64,000 nucleotides of DNA, from assembly GCF_022919095.1 (NCBI RefSeq), contig NZ_CP095073.1, positions 2,294,001 through 2,358,000 on the forward strand. Direction: 5' to 3'. The notes under the pieces were generated by a model, which was given only the letters and a program-made list of their open reading frames with translations, did no database searches and was not told the origin of the DNA. This DNA comes from Halobacillus salinarum (lineage in GTDB: Bacteria; Bacillota; Bacilli; Bacillales; Halobacillaceae). Both the position numbers and the translations under genes were made by a program. Every line of letters begins with the position of its first letter. The stretch's first letter is position 1. This document shows, in pieces, positions 1-9,015 of the stretch.

Positions 1-361
1 GCTGGACTATGGTTTTGGGCAATATGAAGGAATTAAACTATTTTCAAAAAATACAGTAGTGAAGAAAAAAACCATTACAAGAGGAAAGCCGAAAATCATG
101 AATATCTCACCTGAGAAAGATGTCGTGATTTTAAAGAAAAAATCACAGCCTAAGGATTCCTATGAAACGACGATCAAGTTGGCGAACAAGTCAAATCTTC
201 CTGTACAAAAAGGGGATCAGGTTGGATGGATGATCGTGAAGAAAAAAGAAGCAGAAGTAGCAAAAGTTAAGCTGGTAGCTGGCGAACAAATTGACCGGGC
301 TGGATTTTTGACTCTGTGGCAGCGGTCCTGGAGGAATTTGACGAGCTTTCAGAGGTTTTAG
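1..361 (+). CDS. dacF: D-alanyl-D-alanine carboxypeptidase DacF, C-terminal part
   Basis: The frame is open from the window edge to a TAG at 359-361, so only about the last 119 residues of the protein are present. The visible part is lysine-rich and beta-strand-like, as in the C-terminal domain of low-molecular-weight penicillin-binding proteins, and ends in an amphipathic tail (TLWQRSW) typical of the membrane anchor of this family. The catalytic SxxK, SxN and KTG motifs would lie upstream of the window. The assignment rests mainly on position: dacF directly precedes spoIIAA in Bacillus, where it acts on forespore peptidoglycan. Fairly sure. Confidence 0.75.
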   Translation, partial: LDYGFGQYEGIKLFSKNTVVKKKTITRGKPKIMNISPEKDVVILKKKSQPKDSYETTIKLANKSNLPVQKGDQVGWMIVKKKEAEVAKVKLVAGEQIDRAGFLTLWQRSWRNLTSFQRF

Positions 362-386
362 CATTTTCTAACTAGTATTGTTTTTA

Positions 387-415
387 GGGAGGAAAAACGT
401 ACTTTCTCTTCGAAA
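387..415 (+). promoter_or_regulatory. possible sigma-H-type promoter of the spoIIA operon
   Basis: An AGGAAAA-like -35 followed about 13 bases later by CGAAAC lies between dacF and spoIIAA. The spoIIA operon of B. subtilis is driven by sigma-H with Spo0A help, and the TTCGAA core resembles part of a 0A box. The match is loose, so this is only a candidate. Confidence 0.25.
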
Positions 416-451
416 CACTTAAAGACTCTAATTGATTGAGGAGGAAAAATA

Positions 452-805
452 TTGAGTCTTCAAGTGAATTTCGTAACCAGAGAAAATGTCCTGCTTGTAC
501 GTCTGGCAGGGGAATTAGATCATCACGAAGCAAGCCGTTTAAGGGAAGCCTGGCAGGAACAGCTGCAATCAAATAATGTAGGACACGTCATCGTAAACTT
601 AGAAAAACTGAACTTTATGGATAGCTCCGGTTTAGGAGTACTGCTGGGAAGGTACAAAGAGATTCAGACTACAGGTGGAGAAATGGTCATCTGCTCGATC
701 TCTCCTGAAGTAAAACGCTTGTTTGACCTCTCAGGGATGTTTAAAATCGTCAAGCTCGTCGATAATGAAGATTTCGCTCTTCAGCTTCTGGGGGTGGCTT
801 CATGA
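452..805 (+). CDS. spoIIAA: anti-sigma-F factor antagonist SpoIIAA
   Basis: A 117-residue STAS-domain protein. When dephosphorylated it binds SpoIIAB and frees sigma-F in the forespore. The phosphorylation site is visible as Ser58 in FMDSSGLGVL, at the same position as in B. subtilis. The start is TTG with a strong GAGGAGG ribosome site about 8 bases upstream. The stop overlaps the spoIIAB start (ATGA), as expected for translational coupling of partner proteins. First gene of spoIIAA-spoIIAB-sigF. Confidence 0.96.
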   Translation: MSLQVNFVTRENVLLVRLAGELDHHEASRLREAWQEQLQSNNVGHVIVNLEKLNFMDSSGLGVLLGRYKEIQTTGGEMVICSISPEVKRLFDLSGMFKIVKLVDNEDFALQLLGVAS

Positions 806-1242
806 AAAATGAAATGAAGCTTGAATTCCTCAGTATCAGTGAAAATGAATCTTTGGCAAGAGTGGCAGTTGCTTCATTTATCAGTCAAATGAATCCAACC
901 ATGGAGGAACTGACGGATATTAAAACTGTCGTATCAGAAGCAGTAACCAACGCGATCATCCACGGTTACGAAGATAAAAACGAAGAGAAAATAACCCTTA
1001 CTTGCAAAATGGAAAATGAACAAATCGAAATAATCATTGAAGATAAAGGGATAGGTATTGACAACATTGAGGTCGCAAGAGAACCGCTTTATACTTCAAA
1101 GCCCGAATGGGAACGGTCCGGTATGGGATTCACAATTATGGAGAATTTTATGGATAAGGTGGACATTACCTCAAAGCCTGGGGAAGGCACAATGATCCGT
1201 ATGATGAAGCAGTTGACTTCAACCCGGGCTTTGTGTAATTAG
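802..1242 (+). CDS. spoIIAB: anti-sigma-F factor and serine kinase SpoIIAB
   Basis: A 146-residue GHKL-fold protein that holds sigma-F inactive and phosphorylates SpoIIAA. The ATP-binding boxes are visible: the N box EAVTNAIIHGY near residues 45-55, the G1 box DKGIGI near 80, and a GMGFTIMENFMD G2 segment near 110-121. It overlaps spoIIAA by four bases and is followed by sigF after 11 bases. The length matches the family (146 in B. subtilis). No unusual features. Confidence 0.96.
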   Translation: MKNEMKLEFLSISENESLARVAVASFISQMNPTMEELTDIKTVVSEAVTNAIIHGYEDKNEEKITLTCKMENEQIEIIIEDKGIGIDNIEVAREPLYTSKPEWERSGMGFTIMENFMDKVDITSKPGEGTMIRMMKQLTSTRALCN

Positions 1243-1253
1243 GGGCAGAGCCT

Positions 1254-2006
1254 ATGAGCGGAGATGTAACGAAAGAACGGCTGTCCGACCACGATGTCAA
1301 AGAACTGATTAGAAAGAGTCAGCAAGGAGATCAGGAAGCGCGGCATTTTTTAGTAGAGAATAATACACGTCTCGTGTGGTCTGTAGTGCAACGTTATTTA
1401 AGGCGCGGGTATGACCCGGATGACCTCTACCAGATTGGATGTATAGGCTTATTGAAATCCGTAGATAAATTTGACCTTAGCTATGATGTGAGGTTCTCGA
1501 CTTATGCCGTTCCAATGATTATCGGGGAAATTCAGCGATTTATCAGGGATGATGGAACTGTTAAAGTCAGCCGCAGTCTAAAGGAATTAAATCATAAGGT
1601 GCGGGTTAAAAAGGAAGAGCTGATGAAGCAGAACGGCAGATCGCCGACAGTTAATGAACTTGCTGAAGCTCTTGATCTTACAAGAGAAGAAATCGTCCAG
1701 GCAGAAGATGCAGGCCGCTCCCCGCAATCCATTTATGAAACCGTATATGAGAATGAAGGGGATCCGATTACTTTAGTCGACCAAATTGCGGAAGAAGAAA
1801 ATGGATGGTTCGACCAGCTGACTTTAAAAGATGTCATGAACCGGTTGGACAAACGCGAAAGGCTTATTATTTATCTGCGTTATTTTAAAGATCAAACCCA
1901 GACGGAAGTAGCTGAAAGATTAGGGATTTCCCAGGTGCAGGTATCACGGCTGGAAAAGAAAATATTAGAACAGATGAAAGAATCGATGGGAGACAGTAGT
2001 TCATAG
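1254..2006 (+). CDS. sigF: RNA polymerase sporulation sigma factor F
   Basis: A 250-residue sigma-70 family factor, the first forespore-specific sigma. Region 2 is seen around residues 38-100 (DLYQIGCIGLLKSVDKFD, then RFSTYAVPMIIGEI), and region 4 with its helix-turn-helix near residues 205-240 (TQTEVAERLGISQVQVSRLEKKIL). The ATG start has an AGGGG ribosome site. It closes the spoIIA operon and is followed at once by a strong intrinsic terminator. Confidence 0.97.
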   Translation: MSGDVTKERLSDHDVKELIRKSQQGDQEARHFLVENNTRLVWSVVQRYLRRGYDPDDLYQIGCIGLLKSVDKFDLSYDVRFSTYAVPMIIGEIQRFIRDDGTVKVSRSLKELNHKVRVKKEELMKQNGRSPTVNELAEALDLTREEIVQAEDAGRSPQSIYETVYENEGDPITLVDQIAEEENGWFDQLTLKDVMNRLDKRERLIIYLRYFKDQTQTEVAERLGISQVQVSRLEKKILEQMKESMGDSSS

Positions 2007-2032
2007 CTGCGCTTAAATAGCGCAGCTTTTTT
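2006..2032 (+). terminator. intrinsic terminator after sigF
   Basis: A perfect 7-bp GC-rich stem (GCTGCGC/GCGCAGC) with a 7-base loop, followed by six T residues. The stem starts on the last base of the sigF stop codon. Confidence 0.9.
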
Positions 2033-2035
2033 GTG

Positions 2036-2065
2036 TGCATGGAAATCCTCGATTCACACATAATA
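2036..2065 (+). promoter_or_regulatory. sigma-G-like promoter of the spoVA operon
   Basis: TGCATG at 2036-2041 and CATAATA at 2059-2065 are separated by 17 bases. They match the sigma-G consensus (TGMATA, 17-18 bases, CATACTA) with one mismatch in each box. The spoVA operon is known to be forespore sigma-G dependent in B. subtilis, which supports the call. Confidence 0.6.
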
Positions 2066-2099
2066 ATGACAAGATTTCCTTTTAGGGGAGGCGATTTGA

Positions 2100-2717
2100 A
2101 TGACTGCTCCTCTCTATATTCGCTTAAAACAATCGATCGGAGTAGAACCTCAGAGTGAAATTAGACTTAAAGATGTTGGCCGGGTAACTGGACCGGTACA
2201 TTTGAAACGAATGATGGAGGAACTGGTACTTCATCACGTTTCAAAAGAAGATCAAAATATAGTGGTTATTGATGGATTTACGATCGTTGAACAAATAGTC
2301 GTCTTATTTCCTAACCAGGAAATAGAACTGATTGGACCCGCCCATTGCGTCGTTCATATCAACAAAATGAAAGCAAAGCCTTCGTTAGTCATAGTCGCTC
2401 TTATCTGGCTGCTGCTGTTCGTAGGGGCTGCTATGGCGATCATGAATTTTCATTACGATGTGAGCATGGAACCAGTTCAGCAGAAACTACATTATATGCT
2501 CACAGGACAAGAGGAAGAGCACCCGTTATGGATTCAAATTCCCTATTCAATCGGACTTGGAGTAGGAATGATCCTTTTTTTTAATCACTGGTTTAAAAAA
2601 CGCTTCAATGAAGAACCAAGCCCTATGGAAGTGGAAGTGTTTAATTATCAGGAAAACCTTGACCACTATGCAGCCGTGAATGAAAACAAGGTGGAAAACC
2701 AGCATGAGGATCGTTGA
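2100..2717 (+). CDS. spoVAA: stage V sporulation protein AA
   Basis: A 205-residue membrane protein of the spore dipicolinic acid channel. The N-terminal 90 or so residues are soluble (SpoVAA N-terminal domain, PLYIRLKQ start), followed by two hydrophobic segments near residues 97-118 and 148-165 and a polar tail. ATG start with a GGGGAGG ribosome site. First gene of the spoVA operon; its end overlaps the start of spoVAB by 14 bases. Confidence 0.93.
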   Translation: MTAPLYIRLKQSIGVEPQSEIRLKDVGRVTGPVHLKRMMEELVLHHVSKEDQNIVVIDGFTIVEQIVVLFPNQEIELIGPAHCVVHINKMKAKPSLVIVALIWLLLFVGAAMAIMNFHYDVSMEPVQQKLHYMLTGQEEEHPLWIQIPYSIGLGVGMILFFNHWFKKRFNEEPSPMEVEVFNYQENLDHYAAVNENKVENQHEDR

Positions 2718-3114
2718 AATACTTATTGGTTTGGCATCAGGAATTGCAGTAGGAACTGGTTTTGTCGCATTTTTAACGGTGCTCGGAATCGTTCCGAGAT
2801 TGATGCAGCTCAGCCATTCCGTATCTAAGCTTCGTTTTTATGAGTCAGCGATTATTGCAGGAGTCTTTGCCGGGATTTATTTATCATTTGGTGAGCATTC
2901 TATAAACATAACCACCGTAGGCATCGTCGTTTGGGGGTTGCTGCATGGTTTATTTATCGGTATGCTCGCTGCTGCTTTGACAGAAGTATTGAATGTATTT
3001 CCGCTGTTATTTAAACGTGTAGGAATAGAAAGTTTCCTATTTCCTTTAATGATGGCAATCGCTTTAGGTAAAATTGCCGGCTCTTTATTCCAATGGATCA
3101 TATTTTCCCGCTAG
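2704..3114 (+). CDS. spoVAB: stage V sporulation protein AB
   Basis: A 136-residue polytopic membrane protein with four or so hydrophobic helices and almost no polar domain. The start was set at the ATG giving MRIVEILIGLASG, inside the end of spoVAA, rather than at an upstream ATG that would add eight polar residues. The overlap suggests translational coupling. Part of the SpoVA complex that moves dipicolinic acid into the spore and releases it during germination. Confidence 0.93.
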   Translation: MRIVEILIGLASGIAVGTGFVAFLTVLGIVPRLMQLSHSVSKLRFYESAIIAGVFAGIYLSFGEHSINITTVGIVVWGLLHGLFIGMLAAALTEVLNVFPLLFKRVGIESFLFPLMMAIALGKIAGSLFQWIIFSR

Positions 3115-3126
3115 GAGGAAAAATTT

Positions 3127-3585
3127 ATGAAAAACAACTCAATGAATGAAAAAAACTATAGCAAAATCAGTAAAAATTATCAACCTAAGCCGCCTTATTT
3201 TATGAATACTTTAAAAGCTTTTATAATCGGTGGCTTGATTTGTATCTTTGGAGAACTATTAACCAATATGTATATTCATTGGTTTGGTTTTTCGGAGAAG
3301 GATGCAGGCAATCCGACGGTAGCAACGCTGATTCTTCTTTCTTCTTTAGCTACAGGTTTAGGGGTTTATGATCGACTCGGGCAATTTGCTGGTGCGGGAT
3401 CTGCTGTTCCCGTTACAGGCTTTGCAAATTCGATCACTTCTGCTGCTTTGGAACATAAAAGTGAAGGATTGGTCCTTGGGGTCGCTACCAATCTCTTTAA
3501 GCTTGCTGGGTCTGTTATTGTCTTTGGAGTAGTAGCGGCTTACGTATTAGGTTTATTACGCTATATTTTTCGAGCTATCATTTAG
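3127..3585 (+). CDS. spoVAC: stage V sporulation protein AC
   Basis: A 152-residue integral membrane protein, the mechanosensitive-channel-like subunit of the SpoVA complex. It contains the conserved family signature around residues 85-110 (GQFAGAGSAVPVTGFANS), shared in form with SpoVAE downstream. It begins 12 bases after spoVAB, with an AGGAGG ribosome site placed in the gap. Confidence 0.95.
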   Translation: MKNNSMNEKNYSKISKNYQPKPPYFMNTLKAFIIGGLICIFGELLTNMYIHWFGFSEKDAGNPTVATLILLSSLATGLGVYDRLGQFAGAGSAVPVTGFANSITSAALEHKSEGLVLGVATNLFKLAGSVIVFGVVAAYVLGLLRYIFRAII

Positions 3586-3596
3586 GAGGAATTAGA

Positions 3597-4607
3597 ATGG
3601 GTAAGACAGGTAAACAAACGTGGAGTTTTACAAAACCCGTATATGTTCAGTCAACAGGGACTGCCGTGGGACCTTTGGAAGGCGAAGGTCCTCTTAAAGA
3701 CACGTTTGATTATATTTATAAAGACCTGCATTGTGAGGAGAGCAATTGGGAGCTTGCTGAACGAGCGTTAATGAACAAGGCGGTCCATACATGTCTGCAA
3801 AAGGCAGGGATTGACCAATCTGGAGTGGATTTATTTCTTGCCGGAGATCTTCTTAATCAGAATGTGACCGGTAACTATGTGGCAAGGCAGCTAGGTATCC
3901 CTTTACTCGGAATGTTCGGTGCTTGTTCTACATCTATGGAGACCATTGCCACAGGATCAGCATTAATAGAAGCCGGGTATGCTAAGCAGGCCATTGCAGC
4001 AGTCAGTTCCCATAACGCCACCGCTGAAAGGCAATTCAGGTACCCAACAGAATATGGAGGGCAGAAACCTAAAACTGCAACGTTTACAGTCACGGGCAGC
4101 GGAGCGGCATTACTATCGACTGCACCTTCTCCGGTACGCGTAGAGGCAGCAACGATTGGAAAAGTGATGGATTATAACATTACCGATCCGTTTGATATGG
4201 GATCAGCTATGGCTCCGGCTGCGTGGGATACTATAAAAGTGCACTTGGAGGATATGGGGAGAGTACCTCAGGATTACGATGTAATCGCAACCGGAGACCT
4301 TTCCGCAGTCGGATCACCTATTGTACGTGATTTGCTCAAACAGGATGGGTTTGATGTATCGGAAATACATGAAGATTGCGGACTCCTCATTTATCACAGC
4401 GATCAGCCTGTTTTCAGCGGCGGTAGTGGATGTGCTTGTTCTGCAGTAGTCACATATGGGAAATTGCTAAATGATTTGAAAAAAGGGACGTATAACAAAA
4501 TTTTGATCGTGGCAACGGGGGCATTAATGAGCCCTATGATGATTCAGCAAAAAGAATCGATTCCAGGTATTGCTCATGCGGTCGTGTTTACGAAGGGAGA
4601 CGTGTAA
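3597..4607 (+). CDS. spoVAD: stage V sporulation protein AD
   Basis: A 336-residue soluble protein with a thiolase-like fold that binds dipicolinic acid in the SpoVA complex. The cysteine-containing segment [21 protein letters not shown] near residue 105 and glycine-rich C-terminal loops fit the fold. Length matches the family (338 in B. subtilis). AGGAGG ribosome site in the 11-base gap after spoVAC; spoVAE follows after two bases. Confidence 0.96.
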   Translation: MGKTGKQTWSFTKPVYVQSTGTAVGPLEGEGPLKDTFDYIYKDLHCEESNWELAERALMNKAVHTCLQKAGIDQSGVDLFLAGDLLNQNVTGNYVARQLGIPLLGMFGACSTSMETIATGSALIEAGYAKQAIAAVSSHNATAERQFRYPTEYGGQKPKTATFTVTGSGAALLSTAPSPVRVEAATIGKVMDYNITDPFDMGSAMAPAAWDTIKVHLEDMGRVPQDYDVIATGDLSAVGSPIVRDLLKQDGFDVSEIHEDCGLLIYHSDQPVFSGGSGCACSAVVTYGKLLNDLKKGTYNKILIVATGALMSPMMIQQKESIPGIAHAVVFTKGDV

Positions 4608-4609
4608 CT

Positions 4610-4960
4610 ATGGATTATTTATGGGCATTTATAGTAGGTGGAGCGATTTGCGTCATTGGGCAGCTGCTGCTGGATTTTGCCAAGCTTACTCCCGCACACG
4701 TCATGTCCTCTTTTGTTGTAGCCGGGGCCGTACTGGACTCTTTTGATTTATATGATAAATTAATTGAATTTGCCGGGGCGGGGGCAACTGTACCGATCAC
4801 AAGTTTTGGACATTCCCTCCTTCATGGAGCTATGGAACAATCTGATGAACATGGAATAATAGGAGTGGCGGTTGGAATCTTTCAATTAACTTCTGCAGGT
4901 ATTGCTTCAGCGATCTTATTTGGTTTTATCATTGCGGTCATTTTTAAACCTAAAGGTTAA
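4610..4960 (+). CDS. spoVAE: stage V sporulation protein AE (AEb type)
   Basis: A 116-residue membrane protein paralogous to SpoVAC, with the shared signature [20 protein letters not shown] near residues 50-70. It corresponds to SpoVAEb. The SpoVAEa gene that follows it in B. subtilis is not present; spoVAF begins only 17 bases later. Membrane subunit of the dipicolinic acid channel. Confidence 0.93.
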   Translation: MDYLWAFIVGGAICVIGQLLLDFAKLTPAHVMSSFVVAGAVLDSFDLYDKLIEFAGAGATVPITSFGHSLLHGAMEQSDEHGIIGVAVGIFQLTSAGIASAILFGFIIAVIFKPKG

Positions 4961-4977
4961 AGAAAGGAGCTGGATCG

Positions 4978-6513
4978 ATGTCGACCACCAAAGGAAATAA
5001 CACAGAGACGCCAAAACCACCGGATCAAAAGACAGAGGAAACGAAGCTTCATCCACAGAAGGAAACTCCGATTGTGATGAAGCTTGAACAAAATCGTAAG
5101 ATCATGAACGATCGGGTCGGCATTGAACAGTCCTTTGACCTGGGTTATCGAAGTATTCATAAATTTGGTCATGAAGTGGACATTTATTACGTTACAGGAC
5201 TTTGTGATACTCCGGTAATCGTTGAACTCATGCGCCAGCTGTTTGAATTAAATGAGTCCAGTGAAGAACCGCGTACAGTGTATAAAAGAATAAAAAATGA
5301 TATTCCTCATCAGCAGGTGGAATCTGTCCAAACCATAGAAAAATGTATTACCCAAATGTTATCAGGGTTAATTGTTATTTTCATTGATGGGGAAACGGAA
5401 GCCTTAATTGTTGATGTGCGTGCTTATCCTGGAAGAACTCCTGAGGAGCCCGACACGGAGAAGGTTATTCGTGGTTCCAGAGATGGATATACAGAAAATA
5501 TTATTGAAAACACAGCATTAACGAGAAGAAGAATTCGTGATGAACGACTTCGCCATGAAATCATGCAAGTGGGAGTCCGTTCAAAAACAGATATCTGCAT
5601 CTCTTATATTAAGGACGTCGCCGACCCGGGTCTAGTAGAGTTAGTCAAACAGGAACTTCAGAACATTGACATAGACGGGCTCTCGATGGCTGATAAAACG
5701 TTGGAAGAGTTCCTTGTTCAGCAGGGAAGAAACCCTTTCCCGCTAGTCAGATATACGGAAAGGCCGGATGTAGCTTCCGCTCATTTGTTTGAAGGACATG
5801 TTCTGATTATGGTCGATACTTCGCCAAGTATGATCATCACACCGACCACATATTTTCACCACGTCCAGCATGCTGAAGAATACCGGCAGTCACCAGCTGT
5901 AGGGTCTTTCGTCCGTTGGATTCGTTTTTTTGGAATTTTAGCTTCAATTTTTCTTCTGCCGCTTTGGATGCTGTTCAATCTTAACCCTTCATTATTACCC
6001 GATGCTCTAGCATTTATCGGTCCTAATGAAGAAAGCAGCATCCCGATTGTTTTTCAACTGCTTATTGCAGATTTAGGGTTGGAAATGCTTAGAATTGCTG
6101 CTATTCACACTCCGACGCCTTTGTCGACAGCAATGGGATTGATCGCTGCGGTTTTAATCGGACAGATCGCTATTGATGTGGGTATGTTTCAGCCTGAAGT
6201 TATTTTGTATATTGCCGTCAGTGCGATTGGCTCTTATGCCACTCCAAGTTATGAACTTTCCGTAGCAAACAAAATGGTGCGGGTGGGGCTGGTCATTTTT
6301 ACTGCGGTTTTAGGATTGAAAGGACTCGTCATAGGCTTCACAGCTTACATTTTATTCCTTGCAAGGACTAAATCATTAAATACGCCTTATTTATGGCCGT
6401 TTCTGCCATTTAATGCTTTAGCATTTGCTCAAATCTTATTCCGTTTGTCTGTGCCATTATCAAAAGTTCGTCCTAGTATTGTACATCCGCAAAATAACGA
6501 TCGGCAGCCTTAA
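4978..6513 (+). CDS. spoVAF: stage V sporulation protein AF, GerA-type germinant receptor A-subunit homologue
   Basis: A 511-residue member of the GerA/SpoVAF family. A charged N-terminal region (about 1-35) leads into the soluble N-terminal domain (with DRVGIEQSFDLGYR near 42-56), then several transmembrane helices from about residue 310 to 485. The PSxxIxxxTYF segment near residues 281-293 and the PLSTAMGLIAA segment near 380 are family-typical. Last gene of the spoVA operon, ending shortly before a terminator. Confidence 0.94.
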   Translation: MSTTKGNNTETPKPPDQKTEETKLHPQKETPIVMKLEQNRKIMNDRVGIEQSFDLGYRSIHKFGHEVDIYYVTGLCDTPVIVELMRQLFELNESSEEPRTVYKRIKNDIPHQQVESVQTIEKCITQMLSGLIVIFIDGETEALIVDVRAYPGRTPEEPDTEKVIRGSRDGYTENIIENTALTRRRIRDERLRHEIMQVGVRSKTDICISYIKDVADPGLVELVKQELQNIDIDGLSMADKTLEEFLVQQGRNPFPLVRYTERPDVASAHLFEGHVLIMVDTSPSMIITPTTYFHHVQHAEEYRQSPAVGSFVRWIRFFGILASIFLLPLWMLFNLNPSLLPDALAFIGPNEESSIPIVFQLLIADLGLEMLRIAAIHTPTPLSTAMGLIAAVLIGQIAIDVGMFQPEVILYIAVSAIGSYATPSYELSVANKMVRVGLVIFTAVLGLKGLVIGFTAYILFLARTKSLNTPYLWPFLPFNALAFAQILFRLSVPLSKVRPSIVHPQNNDRQP

Positions 6514-6561
6514 TGTATTGCCGGTTTAAAAACGGTGTGATAAATTTAATGTAATTTAAAA

Positions 6562-6590
6562 ATGTTCCTTTAAAAGGAGCATTTTCTTTT
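6562..6590 (+). terminator. intrinsic terminator after spoVAF
   Basis: A 9-bp stem (ATGTTCCTT/AAGGAGCAT with one G-U pair) and a 3-base loop, followed by a T-rich tract. Confidence 0.8.
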
Positions 6591-6617
6591 TATGAAAGGC
6601 TGGAAAGGCGGTTGCTA

Positions 6618-7931
6618 ATGAAGCGAGATATCAATCAGCAGGGGGAACTGCAAATTGCCGGTGTTCGTGCCCAGGAACTGGCTGATCTTTACGGTACACC
6701 CTTATACGTATATAATGTCGAAAGAATTCGTGAAAATGCCCGGGCGTTTATTGATACTTTTAACACGTATGGAGTGAATGCTCAAGTCGCATATGCAAGT
6801 AAAGCATTTTCATCGATTGCCATGCTCCAGGTAGCAAAACAGGAGGGACTGAGCCTGGATGTAGTTTCTCAAGGAGAATTACATACTGCACTTGAAGCTG
6901 GCTTTCCAAGAGATAAAATTCATATGCATGGAAATAATAAAAGTGTGCAGGAATTAGAGATGGCGATCGATAGCAATATTGGATGCGTTGTCGTTGATAA
7001 CTTTTTTGAAATACATCTCTTATCCCAGCTCCTGCATGAAAAAAATAAGCATATGGATGTGCTTTTGCGAGTGACTCCTGGGATCGAAGCCCATACACAT
7101 GATTACATCCTGACTGGCCAAGAAGATTCGAAATTTGGTTTTGATTTGTCAAGTGGACAGGCAGAAAAAGCCTTCCAACAAATAGCAATAGAGGACCGCC
7201 TTCATCTCAAAGGGCTCCACTGCCATATCGGTTCTCAGATTTTTGAAACAAGCGGGTTCACGATGGCTACGAGAAAATTATTTCAAACAATGGCTTTTTG
7301 GCGTGAAAATCATGGCTTTATCGCTGAAGTGTTAAACCTTGGCGGAGGCTTCGGAATCCAGTACACGAAAGAAGATGATCCATTGGATTTGAATGAATAC
7401 GCTCATGCCCTTATCACAGAAGTGAAGAAACAATCTTCTGAACTCCAATACCCTATGCCGGAGATATGGATTGAACCAGGTCGGGCGATCGTTGGGGATG
7501 CAGGGACGTCTTTATACACCGTGGGTTCCATCAAACATATTCCTCAAGTGAGAACCTATATCTCAGTAGATGGAGGCATGACGGATAATATCCGCCCCGC
7601 TCTTTACCAGGCAAAATATGAAGCTGTGCTTGCAAATAAAATGCACGAATCCATTGAACAAACATATGCTGTCGCTGGAAAGTGCTGTGAATCTGGAGAT
7701 ATGCTAATATGGGATGTGGAACTTCCAAAAGTGGAACATCATGATCTGCTTGCAATGTTCAGCACAGGAGCGTATGGTTATGCTATGGCGAATAATTACA
7801 ACCGCTTTCAAAAGGCGGCAGTTGTATTTGTGGAGCAGGGAAGGCACCAGATTGTAGTCAGGCGGGAAGATTATCGCGAAATGACTCGTTTAGATTGTAC
7901 TTATGATTATGGAGAGGGGAACTTAATATGA
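6618..7931 (+). CDS. lysA: diaminopimelate decarboxylase
   Basis: A 437-residue fold-III PLP enzyme that converts meso-diaminopimelate to lysine, the last step of lysine synthesis. The PLP lysine lies in QVAYASKAF near residue 58; the glycine loop LNLGGGFGI near 241, the EPGR motif near 292 and the catalytic GKCCESGD segment near 354 are all present. The ATG at 6618 was chosen over an in-frame TTG six bases earlier because an AAAGGCG ribosome site sits 7 bases before it. ppiB overlaps its end by four bases. Confidence 0.96.
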   Translation: MKRDINQQGELQIAGVRAQELADLYGTPLYVYNVERIRENARAFIDTFNTYGVNAQVAYASKAFSSIAMLQVAKQEGLSLDVVSQGELHTALEAGFPRDKIHMHGNNKSVQELEMAIDSNIGCVVVDNFFEIHLLSQLLHEKNKHMDVLLRVTPGIEAHTHDYILTGQEDSKFGFDLSSGQAEKAFQQIAIEDRLHLKGLHCHIGSQIFETSGFTMATRKLFQTMAFWRENHGFIAEVLNLGGGFGIQYTKEDDPLDLNEYAHALITEVKKQSSELQYPMPEIWIEPGRAIVGDAGTSLYTVGSIKHIPQVRTYISVDGGMTDNIRPALYQAKYEAVLANKMHESIEQTYAVAGKCCESGDMLIWDVELPKVEHHDLLAMFSTGAYGYAMANNYNRFQKAAVVFVEQGRHQIVVRREDYREMTRLDCTYDYGEGNLI

Positions 7932-8362
7932 AGCAAGCAACCATTCAATTTGAAAATGGGGAGCAAATGGATATTGAACTTTACGACGAAGCCGCACCTA
8001 ATACAGTGGCAAATTTTGAAAAATTAGCTAACAGTGAATTTTATGATGGACTCACATTTCACCGGGTAATCCCGGACTTTGTTATTCAAGGAGGCTGTCC
8101 AAAAGGAAATGGAACAGGCGGCCCTGGGTACACGATCAAATGTGAAACCGAGGGAAATCCTCATAAACACGAGCGTGGTACGCTTTCCATGGCTCATGCT
8201 GGGAAAGATACGGGAGGCAGTCAGTTTTTTGTCTGCCATTCTCCCCAGCCTCACCTCGATGGCCGCCATACAGTTTTCGGGAAAGTCACAGATGGCGTGG
8301 AGATCGTCGATCGGGTCAGCCCAGGAGATGTCATGCAAAAGGTGAGAGTTGAAGACAAATAA
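7928..8362 (+). CDS. ppiB: peptidyl-prolyl cis-trans isomerase B (cyclophilin)
   Basis: A 144-residue cytoplasmic cyclophilin. The catalytic [13 protein letters not shown] block (residues about 40-52), GGSQFFV and [12 protein letters not shown] motifs are intact. It overlaps lysA by four bases (ATGA), as in related genomes where lysA and ppiB are neighbours. It probably assists protein folding. Confidence 0.96.
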   Translation: MKQATIQFENGEQMDIELYDEAAPNTVANFEKLANSEFYDGLTFHRVIPDFVIQGGCPKGNGTGGPGYTIKCETEGNPHKHERGTLSMAHAGKDTGGSQFFVCHSPQPHLDGRHTVFGKVTDGVEIVDRVSPGDVMQKVRVEDK

Positions 8363-8369
8363 GTAGAAT

Positions 8370-8840
8370 ATGATGATCCTTATCCGTGAGCTGCTCGTTT
8401 TTATTTTCTTCGCTGCTCCATTAGGATTATTCATTCACGAGTGCGGCCATGTTATTCCTGCATTGTGTTTCAGGTCAGATTTTTCCTTGATTTCGGTAGG
8501 AAGCGGACGAGAAATTATGAAAGTAAGGATTGGAAAACTTCATTTCCAATGCCGGCTTATTTTATTTCACGGAGCTTACTCGCTGAATGAAAGAAATGAA
8601 AAGTTCTCACTACGTGAAAGGGCGATTATCAGTATTTGCGGCCCTGTCATGAATGCGGCAGGTGCTGCTGTACTTTGGATGAGTTCTCTCGTTCACATAT
8701 CTTTCAGCGTTTATTTGTTTGGATTATTCAATCTTTATCTGGCACTTGTTAACCTGGTTCCTTTTCGAATCAAAGGGAAAAGCTCTGACGGATACAGGTT
8801 TATTCAGCTGATTTGTAAGAGCAACGAGGATACGGGTTGA
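8370..8840 (+). CDS. small M50-like membrane metalloprotease
   Basis: A 156-residue membrane protein that I do not recognise by name. It has a zinc-binding HECGH motif near residues 24-28 at the end of a first hydrophobic helix, and near its C-terminus NLVPFRIKGKSSDG, the N-x-x-P...DG element of site-2-protease-type M50 peptidases. Hydrophobic helices lie at about residues 5-22, 88-108 and 112-132. It is close to a minimal intramembrane-protease core, with no PDZ domain. The start is ATG shortly after ppiB, so it may be cotranscribed. No substrate can be named. Confidence 0.7.
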   Translation: MMILIRELLVFIFFAAPLGLFIHECGHVIPALCFRSDFSLISVGSGREIMKVRIGKLHFQCRLILFHGAYSLNERNEKFSLRERAIISICGPVMNAAGAAVLWMSSLVHISFSVYLFGLFNLYLALVNLVPFRIKGKSSDGYRFIQLICKSNEDTG

Positions 8841-8865
8841 ATAATATTGTAAATTCCGCTATGCT
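8837..8865 (+). promoter_or_regulatory. possible sigma-A promoter for the tiny-peptide genes
   Basis: TTGAAT at 8837-8842 and TATGCT at 8860-8865 are 17 bases apart, upstream of the small frame at 8903. The -10 is only moderate. Confidence 0.4.
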
Positions 8866-8902
8866 ATTGCCTAGATAAGTTTGAGGGCTGGAGGGCAATA
8901 GG

Positions 8903-8992
8903 GTGCGAAAGAAAAATTTGACTTTACTTGCCATTCTGTTAACATTTAGCCTGCTCTGGGGTTTATTTGTTTGGTTTGGTATTCTAAAGTAA
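8903..8992 (+). CDS. 29-residue single-pass membrane peptide
   Basis: A GTG-initiated frame with a strong GGAGGG ribosome site 7 bases upstream. The product begins with basic residues (VRKKN), continues as one hydrophobic, tryptophan-containing helix and ends in a lysine, the typical plan of a bacterial single-pass microprotein. No known family is recognised. It sits 23 bases before a second tiny frame. The strong ribosome site and clean topology support a real gene; function unknown. Confidence 0.5.
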   Translation: MRKKNLTLLAILLTFSLLWGLFVWFGILK

Positions 8993-9015
8993 CATCGCCA
9001 AAAAAGGATGATGAC

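Noticed and set aside
6760-7188. A 142-codon minus-strand frame inside lysA
   Set aside because: Opposite strand of a clear coding gene; composition is not protein-like for this organism.
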